This document shows positions 13,501 to 28,500 of a stretch of DNA of 64,000 bases, one piece after another (the stretch's first letter is position 1; each line of letters opens with the position of its first letter). The translations under genes were made by a program, and so were the position numbers. The DNA lies in contig NC_088779.1 of the NCBI RefSeq assembly GCF_954871325.1, positions 15,688,846 through 15,752,845 on the forward strand, written 5' to 3'. The notes beneath the pieces were generated by a model that did no database searches, was not told the origin of the DNA, and worked only from the letters and a program-made list of their open reading frames with translations. This DNA comes from Gordionus sp. m RMFG-2023 (taxonomy: Eukaryota > Nematomorpha > Gordioida > Chordodea > Parachordodidae).

Positions 13501-16500
13501 TACACACAATAAAATGTTTATTTTATTACCAATTGCACATTATAAATAATATCAAATGTATAAATTATAATAATTTTCCTAAAAAAGTAATGAGATTAAA
13601 ATATTTCCTAGCTCAGCCATATTACATCTGTATTCAATATCAAATCAACTAAAGATTCACCACCCTCTTCTATTTTTTTGAAAATCTGTATGATTGTAGT
13701 ATATACAATAACTAGTAAGAATATAAAATTTTAATTCCCAACTCAGCTTACTTCCTGAGATATGGCCATCTTTAGAAACGCAAAAATTACAAAATACATT
13801 ATATTTAATTTCAAAATCTAAAATAATAATTAACCTAAAAACATAAATTTTATTAAATAGCTATAGCCATTTAATAAGATATAAAATTTAAATTATTGAA
13901 AATGAGTCTATTACCAAAAACCGGAAATAGCTATAAAAAGAAAAATGCTAATTATTTTTCTAATTTTTTTTAATAGATATTATACTCCCTAATATCTGTA
14001 GAAAATCCTAGGCTCAGATAAACATTGGTCCAAGAGATTTAGCACCTTAAATATGGTCATAAGGCTAAAATCGTTTATAAAAATCATTTATATTTAAAAT
14101 ATGTAGTATTTTTTTAAATTTTCAATAAAAAGAAAACTTATAATTCAGACATGTAAAAAAAATAGAACGGTGGACATTAGAGATCTCTTGATTGGGCTCA
14201 ATATTTAAAAAAATCGGAACGGGTCGGGCTTAAATTTTGAAATGAAATAAATATATTTTAAAATTTTTGCATAAAACAAGTACCCAATATTTTTATTTGT
14301 TTATATGATGATCATAAACTCGATTTTGTTCAGTGTAATGCAAAACTATTAAAAAACAATATTTTCTAAATCTAAAAAAATTCGAACCGGGGACAAATAA
14401 TTTTTTTTAATAAAAAAATATTGTCTGGGATGGAGCCATATTATTTTATTAAAAAAAATTCGGACTGGGCTTGAAAAATTAGGCCCGATGATCAAGTGGA
14501 TATTGTATCGTATTTAACATATAAGTTTTGCTATTTTATTTTAGGAAAAAAATATTTATAACTTTATTTAGTTAATTATTTATAATACATGAAAATCAAT
14601 GGGAAATTAATATTAAACCTAAATTTGACTTTCATATTTTTTTCGAAATAAATGCATAAAATTTTAATTCAATTTAACTTCTTTTTTTAAATTTAAATAT
14701 AAAATTAAGTTAAAAAAATTTAAAATGTTGTAAAATTGCACTTACCAGAATTTATAAAAATTGCAATATATAAAAATTTATAAAAATGGTGAATGTGATT
14801 GATAACAATCTTAACAATTCGAATATAAATTAGAATTTCATCCATATTACTCGTTAATAACTTTCACATTATTTTAAATGTATAAAATCATGAGGTTCAA
14901 ACCGGATCACAAGCATTTTTAGCAGTTCAGGTTTGAATAGAAAATTATTTAACGGTTCAGATTTGGTTTGATAAAAATAATACCGATTAAAGGTTCTGTT
15001 CGGTTCTCTGAAAAAATGATTTTGGAAGAGGAACCGAAAGAAGTCGGAGAGTGGGGAGGGGTCATTAGCTTTTAATATTTTCAAAAGCTTGCAAATTTAA
15101 AGAAGTCCCTGCCCCTCCTCCTCTAGGTTATGCCAGTGAGACAGGTCAAGATTATTTTTTGTTCCAACTATAGCACATAATAATATTCACACTAAATTTT
15201 ATCAGAATAGAAAGAGGTTGACCGAATATCTATAATTTTGCTTATTATCTCAAAATAAATTACGAAATCAGAAAAGGCGTTATCCCACAATATACTGGCC
15301 CAGGCGTTTGCTTCTTGATTTCCATGAACGATAACTACAATAGGCAAAGAGAGGGTCTAATTTTATTTTTGTAAATTAAAACATTTTCAATTAAATGTAA
15401 AGTAATAACTCACTTATATCTACTGCTTATTCTATTCTAATTTACTTAGGCTGATTGGGCTATCACCTTAATAATACTATATAGTCTAATAAAATAAAAG
15501 ATATCAATAATTGAATGTTTTCATAAGTATTTTTGTCTAAACCGATTTAAATAATTAGTTTCTAATATGTTTTATAAATGTTTAAGGTTAATATAGGAAT
15601 CCTATTATTTAACGATACTCGGGTTATCAATCAGTATCGGTATCGGTCAATATTTTAAATTTTAATTGGCTGATACTTAAAAATGATACATCTTTACAAA
15701 TAAAAAAATAATTAGTCAACATTATATGATATTTTAAAAAAATTCTAAACCAATAAAAAGGAAAGAAGGTGCCATAAATTTTTTTATAAATAAAAAATAA
15801 TAATATTTATGAAACTTATACTTTTTTTCAATAAATTTAAATATTCTACATTATCATTTTTGGTATCAGTATCAAGTATCAACCGATACCATGCTAGCAT
15901 CGGGTTGGATATCGGATAAAAAGGTAATATTGGTACAATAATGATTAGTGTTCTTAAGAATATTGGTTAACTGCCGTTATCATTGGCGGATAAAAATATT
16001 ATTATGTATTAAATCATGGACATTAAAAATATATTCCATATATGAATCTAGGAAAAAAATAAATTTTTAAATTTATTTTTGATAATTAAAATTTTTATTT
16101 GAACTGTATTTAAAAAGGTAGGGGAGACGGGAGCATGCGAGCCTTAAAAGGCAAACGTCAATAAAATTAAAACTACATAATAATATTAAATAAATAATAT
16201 CTCATTTTATTCCACTTATTTACTTTTATGCTATATATATTGTTATGTTCTACCTCCCCCGCCCACTTGTCCCGTACAACTTATTTCTTTTCTTTACGTT
16301 TTTCTCCACTTGTTTCTTTTGTTTTCCCATCTTCCTTTATTATGTTATGAAATTGATATATTACACCTTATTTTTATATTGCATTTGAAACTGGTTCTTA
16401 CCAGTTTCATGAATGATTGTATCGCGATTAAATAACAACTTTTTTTTTCCTTTTTGTTTTAAAAATTATAAAGGTTGAAAACAAACCACCTTTTGCGAAT

Positions 16501-19500
16501 TAATTATTTTTCTTTCGTTTTGGAAATTTATGTTTTTTGTAACATCGATTTTACTTTGTTGAATAAACTTTGAAAATATTATTTTAACTACGTTGTCCAA
16601 GTGATTCCATGACTAAATCGATAAAACCCGGCCCCCTGGATCCCGTCATCGACCATTCCGGACCCCCGATCACGGACTGTATTTTTCCCATTCAGACTGG
16701 GGGACCCATCGGCCCAAATATTACACATATAAATTATTTTTTAAAAATTATACTTTTTTAACAATATTAATTTTTCCAAAAAAAATATTTGGAAAAGGAT
16801 GAGCTACACCCGGGAAGATGAAATCTCCCATGAGCGCTTTTCAGCTGCTAATATTAATTAATTTTATATAAAAAAATGATATATATTATTGCAACTAGTG
16901 ATCTGCATAGGGCCTAATTTTTCAAGCCCGGCCCAAAAATTTTTAAAAAGGTTGCCGGCCTGGCCCGAATCCGAAATTTTTTTAAAAAAAATTTACCGAC
17001 CCGGCCCCGAAAATATTTAAATATAGAAATTAATTTTTATAATTACTCAAAATAAAAGACATATGTTATATGCCGTTTATTTTCAATAAATAAAATCAAA
17101 TATTTTTATTTTACATAAAAAATTCAATATAAAATTGATATATTTAGATATATTTTAAAAAATTTTCAAGGTCCGACCCGACCTGTCCCAAATTTTTTTT
17201 TAAATATTAGGCCCGGCCCGGTCCAGCCCGAACCCGATTATTTTAAATAGAATTAGGCCCGCGCCCGGCTCAAAGTCCCTTAAGGCCGGGCCGAGTACGG
17301 GCCTAACTTTGCAGATCTCTAATTGCAACTACAATAAACCATAATGGAAAATAATTTATAAAAATTTAGTGCAATTTAAACAAATAAAGAATGGATTAAA
17401 ATTGCAATAGGATTCTGTGAAAAAGTGCATCTAGGTAAAATAAAGACCCATAAACAAACAATTAATTAATTTTATTAAAATTCCGCAAAATATTAGGGAG
17501 AAATATTCTAGGAATAAATATACAGTTTATAAAAGGACATTGTATAATATTGAGAAATTTAGCTATGAAGGAATTAAAAAGAGTGCAACTTCTGAATCTA
17601 TAAAACATTAAACTTTTCATTCCTATAAGAAATGATTATACAATTACTACGGATAATGATGCTAATTTTGTAAAATCAATTAAATTATTAAATGAACGTT
17701 TACTTAAAAGGAAGGATGATATAGACGATTGATAATTATGATGACACAAATGAAATTAATTTACAGGAAATAAAGATTTCTCCATAAATATATATTGCAT
17801 AAGATGTGCAGCATATACTACACAATTGGCTATTAAAGATTGTCTAAAAAATATTCACTTTAAACTATCAATAGTAAGGCATGTCGCAAAATATATAAGA
17901 ACTCCAACAATTGCAAGAATATTAAAATCAATGAAAAGATTAATGGCAATATTAGGTTGTACAACACGTTGGTTTTCAATTTGTATGAAGCTAGAAAGAT
18001 TAAGTTTGAAAGATTTCTGTACTGATTTTATTATAGGAGTATTTGAAGTCGTCGGAAGATGATTGGTGCCAAATAAAGGGCCTTACTAATGTATTATTTC
18101 CTTTAAAAAAAACAACTTAGATTTCTGATTTTTATGGCATATGGATTAGATGCCGATTAAATCTAGAAAGATTTACTAGTCCTTTTTCATGTCAAATATT
18201 AGAAAACAATGAAAATTCGAGAGAAAAAATATTGGAATAGTGTTGTATACGCTTCTATATGTTTATGGCTAAAGACCATCTTAAGGATTTATGGCATACA
18301 CAAAACTCCATAATTTATTGTAATGATAATAATGATAGCAATATTAATGATCTTGAAATTTTACTTTATAGAGAAAAAAATCAAATTATTATAAGATAGA
18401 AAGGAGGAACAAAGAATATCTATTACATCTTAATAGAGAAAAATGTTTTAAAATTCTGGAAAGAAAATTCTTCAATATATTTAGAATTATATATATTGTC
18501 TAGAATCGTCAAGGCTGTACTGACGACACAAGTACAATAATTTGTGTATTATAAAAATAATTATCTATTTTAGGTCAACGTATCTTTGAAATATATATTG
18601 TCTTATTTAGGTGGAAATCTCAAGGATGATATTTTAGAAGATATTATGATTGTGCAATTGAATGAAACATTTAAAATATAAAATATTTCATTTTTAAATT
18701 TTTTATGTAAATTATGAATGTGTATATGAAGTATAATAATAAATTAATGAAAAAAAAAGTTTTATTTGAGTTCCATTTTATGTTCTCTAAATCCTGAATC
18801 TAGACCCCTTTTATAAAATTTTATTCCTGTACCAGAATCCGGACCTTTTTTTGTTGAAGGATTCACATCCCTGGTGTTTTTCCATTATGGGTTTATGTAT
18901 ATATTTATTTTATTTGCATTATAAATATTTTTCCATAATATTTATTAAAATCAGAATCTGAACGGTTTGGTTTATATTGGCAAAATCATATCAGATCGAC
19001 CTACTTATTATAAAGAGTTTTGTATGCTTTCCATTCTTAACTTATCTTTAGTCTTCTAGCAATGGTTAGACCTGGAAATTAATCTCAAAAATATTATGGA
19101 ATCCATTTTAAATCTAAATTCTCATCCTTTTCTTGGGTAAGCCCTTCCACCAAATCTAGGTGATCTAGGTCTTCATTCTATAAAAATATAACTTTTAATC
19201 AAAATTTTATGATTTTTTTAATTATATCATAATTTTAGATTTTAGTATTCCCCGTCATCTTTATCAATACAAGAATATAATTTTTTTATGACCCTATTTT
19301 TGCCCTAGTATCCCATTATTTGGTTAAAATGCCCTTATTTTTTTTTACTTACCATCAGATACATCATTTAGTAAGCTATCGGTTAAAGTAACTAGTAAAA
19401 ATTTAAAATATTTACAAGTTATATGATATCCGGTTTTATTAACCCGGTCTCCGATGCCTCAGGTTCTTGCCATTCTCTCTTGGCTAATACTCTTGGAGAC

Positions 19501-22500
19501 CGATCTATCTTATATAGCAGCCTTGGAGACATGTGAAGCAGAAACGTTCCTAACATATATTGGGATCTACTATTAGCATTATGTTTAATATTTTCACTTG
19601 AGTTGTCTAAAAGTACTATCTCTTTGTCTCTATCTAAATCCGATCCACAGTAGGCAGAATGTCTAAATAACTAGGCTATGAATGGTTACAAAATATATTC
19701 GATTCTAATCTTTACTCACCAATAAAAAGCTGAGAATAGCTAGAGGGCTATGATTAGGTTGTGATATTGTAACCTCTACCTCTTATATACTTAGCAATAA
19801 GCAAAGCGGTAGCTTAGACCATTGACACGCTATTGTCAATTTTCAAAGAGAAGGCTTCATTAGATACCTTGGCATAAAATAGTAACTATATCCCTGTGAT
19901 CTAAAATCATTTTACCCATGTGCCATCCGGTTTCAGCCCCAATAGCCTAACCAGACCTGACATAACATTCGTCCACTGGAAAGGCTTACCCCTCGCTTGG
20001 GACTAAATCTGTGAAGGTCACGCAAAAATTATACAAATAAAAATATTTAACCAATCAATCGTATCAGAAATTTCCGGATCATTTCGACCACAGGCCCTTC
20101 AAATAAATAAATATAAGAGGCAAATTTTAAGATTAATTATGAGCGCAAATTTTTATCTGCGATAAAGAATCTCTATTGAGATTTATAGCTCAATACATTT
20201 CAATTCAAAAATCATTGAAACTCATCTGTTCAATTTAAATATTGTTATACCCATTCCATTTTTTTGCTCGTTATGTTTTTTTATAATTTTCTAATCGTCC
20301 TATATAAATTTAAACTTAGTAGGTATTTAAAAATATTTTCACATAGTTCGGACATTTTACTTTAAAAATAGGAAGAGAAATATGAATACGATATATGTAA
20401 ATTTTACTGATGTGTTCAATATTCTAAAATCATTTTTAGTATTAAAGTAATTAAAGTTAGGTGATTTAAATAAAATTTAGTGGTGTATAAATGCATCATT
20501 ATACACCTATCAGTATAAACCTCTAAATTGGCTTGGGTGATTAGTAAGGAAAATATTGCCGGAGGGAGGCAAGCGCTCACTTCTCTGCCAAAATTTTTAT
20601 TTTAATAAAGTATGGTATTTATTTAAATCTTTTTAACATATTTATTGAGATGAATATTTCTTGATTTTTATGTTTTTTCTATTAACCATTTATTATCTTT
20701 GATAAAAAAATTCAATGAATCATTTTCTATCGATTGAACAAGCACTTGCTTAACTTTTTGAAGAAGAACAACTAAGGAATGAGATAATTATAATTCTACC
20801 AAACCCAAATTTTTCTGCTTTTGTCGAGAAATACAAGAAAATATAGAAATCATTAATTTACAATGTCTTTCTGCTAGCATTACCAATTTTATTTTAAAGC
20901 AACCATAAATGACTCATTCCTTAATGTTAACCATGAAAATGATAACGATATTCCAGAGACATCAACTCCAAAAAGTCTTTTTATAATTTCTGGTAATTTA
21001 AAAAGGAGGAAAGTGGATGTATTATTTTCTGCAAGCCCTTTCATAATGAGAGGAAGATTTAATAAAACTAATATGCAAAAAAGTCCATAGAATATATTTA
21101 TTCTTAAAAAAAGTATATTCTCTGATTGTATAAAAAGTCTTTTTATAATTTCTGGTAATTTAAAAAGGAGGAAAGTGGATGTATTATTTTCTGCAAGCCC
21201 TTTCATAATGAGAGGAAGATACAAAACTAATATGCAAAAAAGTCCATAGAATATATTTATTCTTAGGAAAAGTATATTCTCTGATTGTATAACAAAACAA
21301 AGTAATATTTATGCAAAAAAATAAATAAAGGCAAATATAAGTTTATCAATTCCATATATTAAAGGATTTATTGAGGTCCTATTACTGAATCATACTAAAA
21401 ACATAATTTATCAATAAACGGGCAGATGATAATCTATCTAGGAACACATTTATTTACAAGCTTCATCAAAAATCGTTTAAGATTGGATTTTGGCTGATTG
21501 AAAAATTTAAGCAATTTTGTCTGTCAGAGAAAGATTGACCATTAAAGGGTTAATAGTTTTTAAATGTTTATTCTTATATAGCATATACTAATATATAATG
21601 TTATTTATAAATAGTAATATCATTATATCTTTTCAATTATTTGTTATAAAAAAAATTATATTACGTGCATATTTAGCATTTAAGTTTGGAACCTAGAGTA
21701 ATAAGGATTCTGATTTTGGTTCCAAGTTCAGGTTCCTAAAATTTGGAAAAGTGGATTCTAGTCCGGTTCTTAAATTTGACACAAACTGAAATAAAAAAAT
21801 TTAAACATCACACTTTATTATTTAAAAAGGTTTATATTTATAAGTTTACTAATTGAAAAGGATAACAGACTAATAAGTTACCTTAAAAATAACAAAAACA
21901 CTTAATATCGATGAAATAATCTTATAAAACATAATTGCCTAAAATAATGAAAATAATTTTAACACTTTAAATAAATAACCCTTTCAAATTATTAGAACTG
22001 ATTCCGGAATTTGTTCCTGAATTTTAAAATGGGTTCTAGTTCTTATTTAAGAGGGATGTTTATTGTGATTTCGGTTCTAAATTTTGTTCCGGTTACCAGG
22101 GTTCAAGGTTTTGATTCCAAACGACATACATATAAATCAAACAAGGGTTTAATTCATTTTAATTCAATAAAATAATCTTAATTTCTTCTTCAAATTATTA
22201 ATGATCCTTATTCATTGCAGAAATTATTAATAATCCTTACTCCTTGCCTAGTTAGAGAGATATTTTAAGTATTCATGGATTGTTAAATTTGATTATAAAA
22301 TGACTAACCCAAACATTAAATACGATTTCCCCACCTGCTATTTTGAACGATGATTTAAACATTATGCAAAATTTTTCATCTGCTACTGTTTCTGAACCTT
22401 TTTTTTCTTGCCTTTTGATTTTTTTTAATTGCTATAGAATAATCATAAATAGGATTATAATATATTTTAATAAACCATATTTTTAAAATGGACACATAAT

Positions 22501-25500
22501 TTATCGGCGCTAACATCATATTCCATTGTTCCTATGTGATTCAAAATTTCACCACTAGTTTGATTAAATTGAGGAAGAAATGTGGCATCATCCTTTTTCT
22601 CGAGTATCTGAGCAGCTTGATATTCGCTAAAAACAAAAAATAATTATAAAGTGTATGATAAATTTATTTAAATCCCATACCAAATTCTAATAAAACATAT
22701 TAGAGATTATTGCGTCCTTTGGATCATTAATTCAAATAGTTTTGTTACTTAATAATTAAAAAAAAATACATGAAATTTTATTTATAAATATATCTAAAAA
22801 AATAAAAATAGAGAAATTATAACTCCAGGGTTCGTGATTGTTTAAAAACTGAGAGAGATTCCAAAGAAAATTAGCTAGATAGAAGCTCTAGTTTGGGATC
22901 ATATCTAATTATCGATGGAGATCTATATCTGTCCAAAAATATCATTTTATCGAAATTCACTATAACTCTGATATCTCACCATCCGATAATCTACCAAACC
23001 AGACCCCGCCTACCACGCCCTTCTTTGAACCTTAAGCACCAATAGTTCCAAAGACAAAAAGAGGATCAAACAAAATAAATAGCTAAAACATAAATTTTAA
23101 TTACTTCAACTACCAACCTCTGAAAAACAACAAGAGTGCAGAGCATCGTGCCTGTTATATATAATCATTTCAAACCAAATACTGATTCAGGCTAGATTGC
23201 CTACTTTCTTCCGATGTTGTAAAGCAGAACTAAATATTTGGGACCATTTTGCCTATGGTGCTAGCTATAATTGGCGTGAAAATATAGACGAGGTAGCTCG
23301 GAGTATTTTTATTTTTATAATATTTTTATTTTTCTAAAATATTAATTCTTTTAAATTTAATTATAAAATATAAAAATAATGTCAAAATATACCAGTTTTA
23401 ATAAATGCTAAAATAGTAGGCAATTAATAAAAGAGTAAGGATATTGGTAGTCTGTTTATAAAACATGAGTTAATTAAATGCAGATTGATATCGATAATTT
23501 TTTAAATTTTAATATTTTTAAGGTCGACCAAATTAATAGAAGTATAAATACCCAGTCCACAGAGCATCTTTAGTGCGACCTCAAAACAAAATATGTTTAA
23601 TCTGGAAGGTACCGGTATATGGAAGATTAAATAGCAACAGAAGAGAGAATATAAATCTATTGAATATCTTTAAAAATGTTTTAGAATATATCTATAGAAA
23701 ATATATTTTATTATACATTTTTATATTTTAAATTTGAAAAATAAATATTTTAAATAAAGAGTCAAGTAATTAATTGTATGTTCTGATAACATTAAAAAAA
23801 ATATAAGTGACCACTGAGAAAGAATCTGTTAAAAAAATTATAAAAGTAGGAAATCTAAGAAAAACAATTGGAAAAGGTATCTAAATTACAAATCTGAACG
23901 GCATCTTTATACTTCATAAAGACCCAATTTGCCATTCCCTTTATGTAAATTTTATCCTGTCTATCTCATTTTTATTTATCTTTTTACAAAAATGGGTAAA
24001 TAATTTTCTATAATAAATGTCAGAGACCTGCAGGCCAGGCTCTAAGCCCGGCCCTAGGGCCGAGCCGTATTTTAATTTTTTTAAATATACCCGCGCCGGG
24101 CTTGAAAATTTTTTTAAAAAAAAAGCCGGACCGGGCCGTAAAATTTTTTTGATAAATCCGGGCCGGGCCGTGCATACCTATGCAGATCTCTGATAAATAT
24201 CATTCGACAAAAAAATATTTTAAAAAAATGTGTTAAAATTAACAACCAATAGTATCCGATAACAAAAATATCATTCAACAAAAAATATTTAAAAAATAAA
24301 TAAATAAAATTTAACCAATGAAATGATAGATAGCCAATGGTAATTGTGGCTCACAAACCATAATCTTACCTTTTTTTCTAATTACATATTATCTGAGTAT
24401 ATAATTAAACACTTGACTCTTTATTCAAAATACTAACTAATCAAATTTAAAAAATTAAAATGTATAACAAAATATATATTCTATAATGATATAAGTGACC
24501 ACTGAGAAAGAATAATCTGCTAAAAAAATTTATAATTCATAAAATTACAGTTAGAAAAACAATATCAGCAAGGCATCTTTATAATCCATAAAAAATTTTA
24601 CCTATTTACCCCGCCCTTTATTTAAATTTAATCCTATGCATCTCATTTTTATTTAGTTTCAAAGAATGTTGATCAAAATAAATGCTTAAGAAAATTATAT
24701 AATTTTTTATAAACAATGCTTAAAATTCAGAGTTGTTAACGCTCCTTTTTAAAAGTAGCCAGCTCTCGCCTTCTCAAAAGGAGTTAGCTCCCGCCCCAAG
24801 TAATGGAGTGTCACTCCATAGCCACTCCTTTGATTCATTTTTTTAGAAAGTACAAGAAACATAATCATATTTTTTTATCTAAAACGTTTTATTTATATTA
24901 AACAGGTTTGGCATGTCGGTCAATTGCTCTAAAATATTATTGGCGAAAAAATATTTTGATATAATAACTAGTTCATTAAAAGCATGTTTATCAGTCTTAT
25001 TAGGTTAAAATTTATTTAAAAATAAATTTGTACCATGAAAAGGAATCGAAAACAAAAGAATATTTTTTATTACTAAAATAAAAAAATATAATAATTTAGC
25101 TAAGCCTTATTTTTTAATAAATTTAAATTTATTTAATATTTAGCGGAGTACAAATAATATTAATTCTCATTTGTTTTACTTGCACTTGCTAAAATTGAAT
25201 TTATAAATTAAATTTCTTTTTAGTTGTTCTGGTCAGATTTACAAAATAATTTATATATATTATATTTTATATAATATTATAAGCCAAATTATTGAAATAA
25301 TTGGTCGATAATATGATAATTAAGATTTATTAACTTTACAATAATCAAAATCTTTTATAGTTAAATTTTATATTAGGGATTATGATCAAACCAAAGCATC
25401 AAGTTTAGAAATATTTTCAAGAAGTACGCGATGGTAAATTAGTTAAAGCGGTATGTAGGTTATGCAAGATGTCCTATATTATCCAAGTTGATAGAATGAT

Positions 25501-28500
25501 CAAGCATTTATTAAGCAGTTGTTTGTACCATGTGCCCTGTCATAATTAAGGATTCAAATTTCAAAATAACAACCTCTACAAAAAATCACATAAATGTAAT
25601 TGTTATACTTCTAGCTCTAACGAAGAATTGGGTGAAATTAGTGAGAATGATTATCAAATTGACAATATTTTGTCTTGTGACTCAAGAAAATTTGATTCCA
25701 TTATCTCTGATCTATCTACAGTCAAGGCTATTAATTGTAAATCTCAATCTTGTATAACCGGTTTCATAGATCGAATAAATCTCAAAGATAAAAAATGAGC
25801 TCTCAATTATTTGCAAAGGCTATAAATGCGAGCAATTTACTTTTCCACGTCACAGAAATCCCTAAATCCAAAAATCCTTTAAAAAAAATAAGTCCCCAGG
25901 CGAAGGCAACTGGCTAGATATCTTCTAAAAAAGCGTCAGGAGATATGGAGGCGAGAGTTGCAGAAATAATAGATAAAGCTCCTCACTTATCAACTGTTTC
26001 AGATGCCTAGAGCAACATCAGAAACGAGAGTATTATTAATTTTATAATGATGACGCCTGTTCCAGTATTCTACAAATTTTTAAATACTGAGAAAAATAGC
26101 CATACGGCAGATTATATTGCCCAGGAATTTAAAATATTCTTTAGTTATTGATAATGCCGCTAACATGAAAGCAGCCTGGAGAATTTTAAAATCTGAATCT
26201 TTATACAATCATATAAAATGTTATGGTTGTGCAGCGCATACATTGCAGTTATTCTTTCACGATTTTGAACGACTTCAGTTATAATTAAAAAAATTGTTAA
26301 ATTTTTCAAGAATAAGCACATACCAACTGCAGTATTTTCCCGTAATAAGAATCAAAATGGTATACCATCTACATTAAGTTAGCAAAACAAGATGGGCATC
26401 GCCAATAAAATGTATGGATCAAATACAAATAGGTAAGAAAACCCTGAAAGCATCAGTTGTTAAAGAAGCTGTATGTGATCCCATTGAAATTACTAATAAT
26501 ATATTAAATGAAGAAATATTTTGGACGAAAAATTTAAAATTTTTAACTATACTCCACTAACGTTTGGGGCAATATTCATATGAAAAACAGAAATCGATTG
26601 AAGACTTCTATAACAGGAAAATTAGTAAGAGTATATCATAACTTAAGGTTGATTAAAAATGTTAAAAAAAATAATAATATTGAATATGAATCGGAACAAG
26701 ACTCTGCCATGGAGGGCGAAACATGAACTATGGAATGAATTAAATATATTATAAAAATTTAATATTATAGATTCTAATATTCTAATTATACAAAATAAAG
26801 TTAATATTAGAACATTTATTGAATTTGACCATATTTGACAGATCAAATATCGGTCAATTGAAGAAATCGTATTTGACCGGTAAAATGCCCAACCAGGATA
26901 TTAAGTAATATATAAAAATATTTATAATCTTTTATTAGCTTTTAAAAGTAATAAATTTTCTAAATTTGAATCTAACATCCACGCCTCTCCCCTAAAACCC
27001 GTTTAGCAATACTAAACAAGCGCTCAATAGAAGCACTAGAGGGAAGCGGGGTATTGTATTTTATAAAAATACTTTTTAATTCAAAAATTTATCAAAAATC
27101 AATATATTATCTTCCTGATGATTAATTTCATGGAATCCAAAAAAATCATCCAAATAATTGCAAAGTTCCCGTGAACGCTATAGCATCAGGAATTTGTTTT
27201 CTTAAAAAATTAATTTGCATTTTAATTCCCATATTTTGTGCATTTTTTATCCATTTCCAATTTAATTTGAATGCAGCACGAATAATAGCCGCAATGATAT
27301 TTTCATCATTATAAACATTTGAACTGCAATAAAGTTATTTAACTAGATACTTTATTTTTTTATTTCGATTTCTTCTTCTATGATATCTGAATCCATTATA
27401 TCAAAAATTATTTTTTATCATATATCTATAAAATGAATATTAATATGACTTAAAAGATTTTTTCAATATAAAAAAAATGATGTCAAGAAGGACATCCGAT
27501 TGTGAAAATCTTGCGACAAAATCTCCAAAGCATTGGCGTGGTACAGCCCAAAGTACCCTTATGCCTCATCATCCGCCTACGATAAAAAGAAGGATGGAAA
27601 ATTTGGTGGAACCACGATTCGTGAAAATGAAACTTATGAGGACCATAAACAAGCTGTTAATAAGTGGAGAAACCAGTTCACAGGTGGATAGAGTAAAGGT
27701 CGCGACATGGAATGTTGGGAGTATGTCGGGAAGAGAGGGAGAAGTGGTCGATGTATTGCATGGAAGGCATATAGATGTATGCTGCATACAGGAGACCAGA
27801 TGTAAAGGTAATGGCGCAAGAATGATTGGCAAGACTAGTAAAAAGTAAAAATTCTTCTGGCAAGGAAGTAATGATGGTAAGGCTAGAGGGGTATTGGTTG
27901 GGGAGAAATTGGTGGACAAAGTAGTCAAATAAAGGGTAGATAACCAGATAATGGTTATTAAGATGATTTTTGGTAGAAATCTATATAATATTAACTCGGC
28001 ATATATCCCCCAGGTTGGAAGAAGTGAAGAGAAATATGTATTTTGGGACATATTGGGGGCGATATCGAGACTGGCCAAATGAAGAGGAGATTATCCTAGC
28101 TGGTGATCTGAATGGACATGTGGGAGCGAGTAGTGAGGGTTATGAAGGAGTAAAAGGAGGATTTAGTTAAGGCATGAGAAATCTGGAAGGGGAGGATTTT
28201 AAATTTTAGTGATGCTATGGATATGATTGTCTGTAATACAATGTTTTTGGTGACTTATAAATCGGTTACCAAAAATGCAGTGGATTACTTGCTATTAAGG
28301 AGATGTGATAGAAGTATAGTAAAATCTGAAAGTGATATCGGGAGAGGAATGTATTAGTCAGCATCGACTAGTTATGAGAGATTTCACTTTTAAAGGCGCC
28401 AGGTTCACTAAAAGAAAGTTTCTGCCAAGGCTAAAGGTTTGGACGTCAATTCAATATGACATTGGCGATAAGGAAGGCGGAGGTGGCACAAGCTTCTGTG

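Noticed and set aside
14869-15084. 71-codon minus-strand frame with [12 protein letters not shown]
   Set aside because: It is the CCGAAC subterminal repeat region of hAT family-2 element C.
16120-16730. Solo LTR
   Set aside because: No paired termini, target duplication or primer-binding context could be shown.
27569-28078. 169-codon minus-strand frame
   Set aside because: Antisense of the LINE endonuclease region; composition follows the plus-strand coding.
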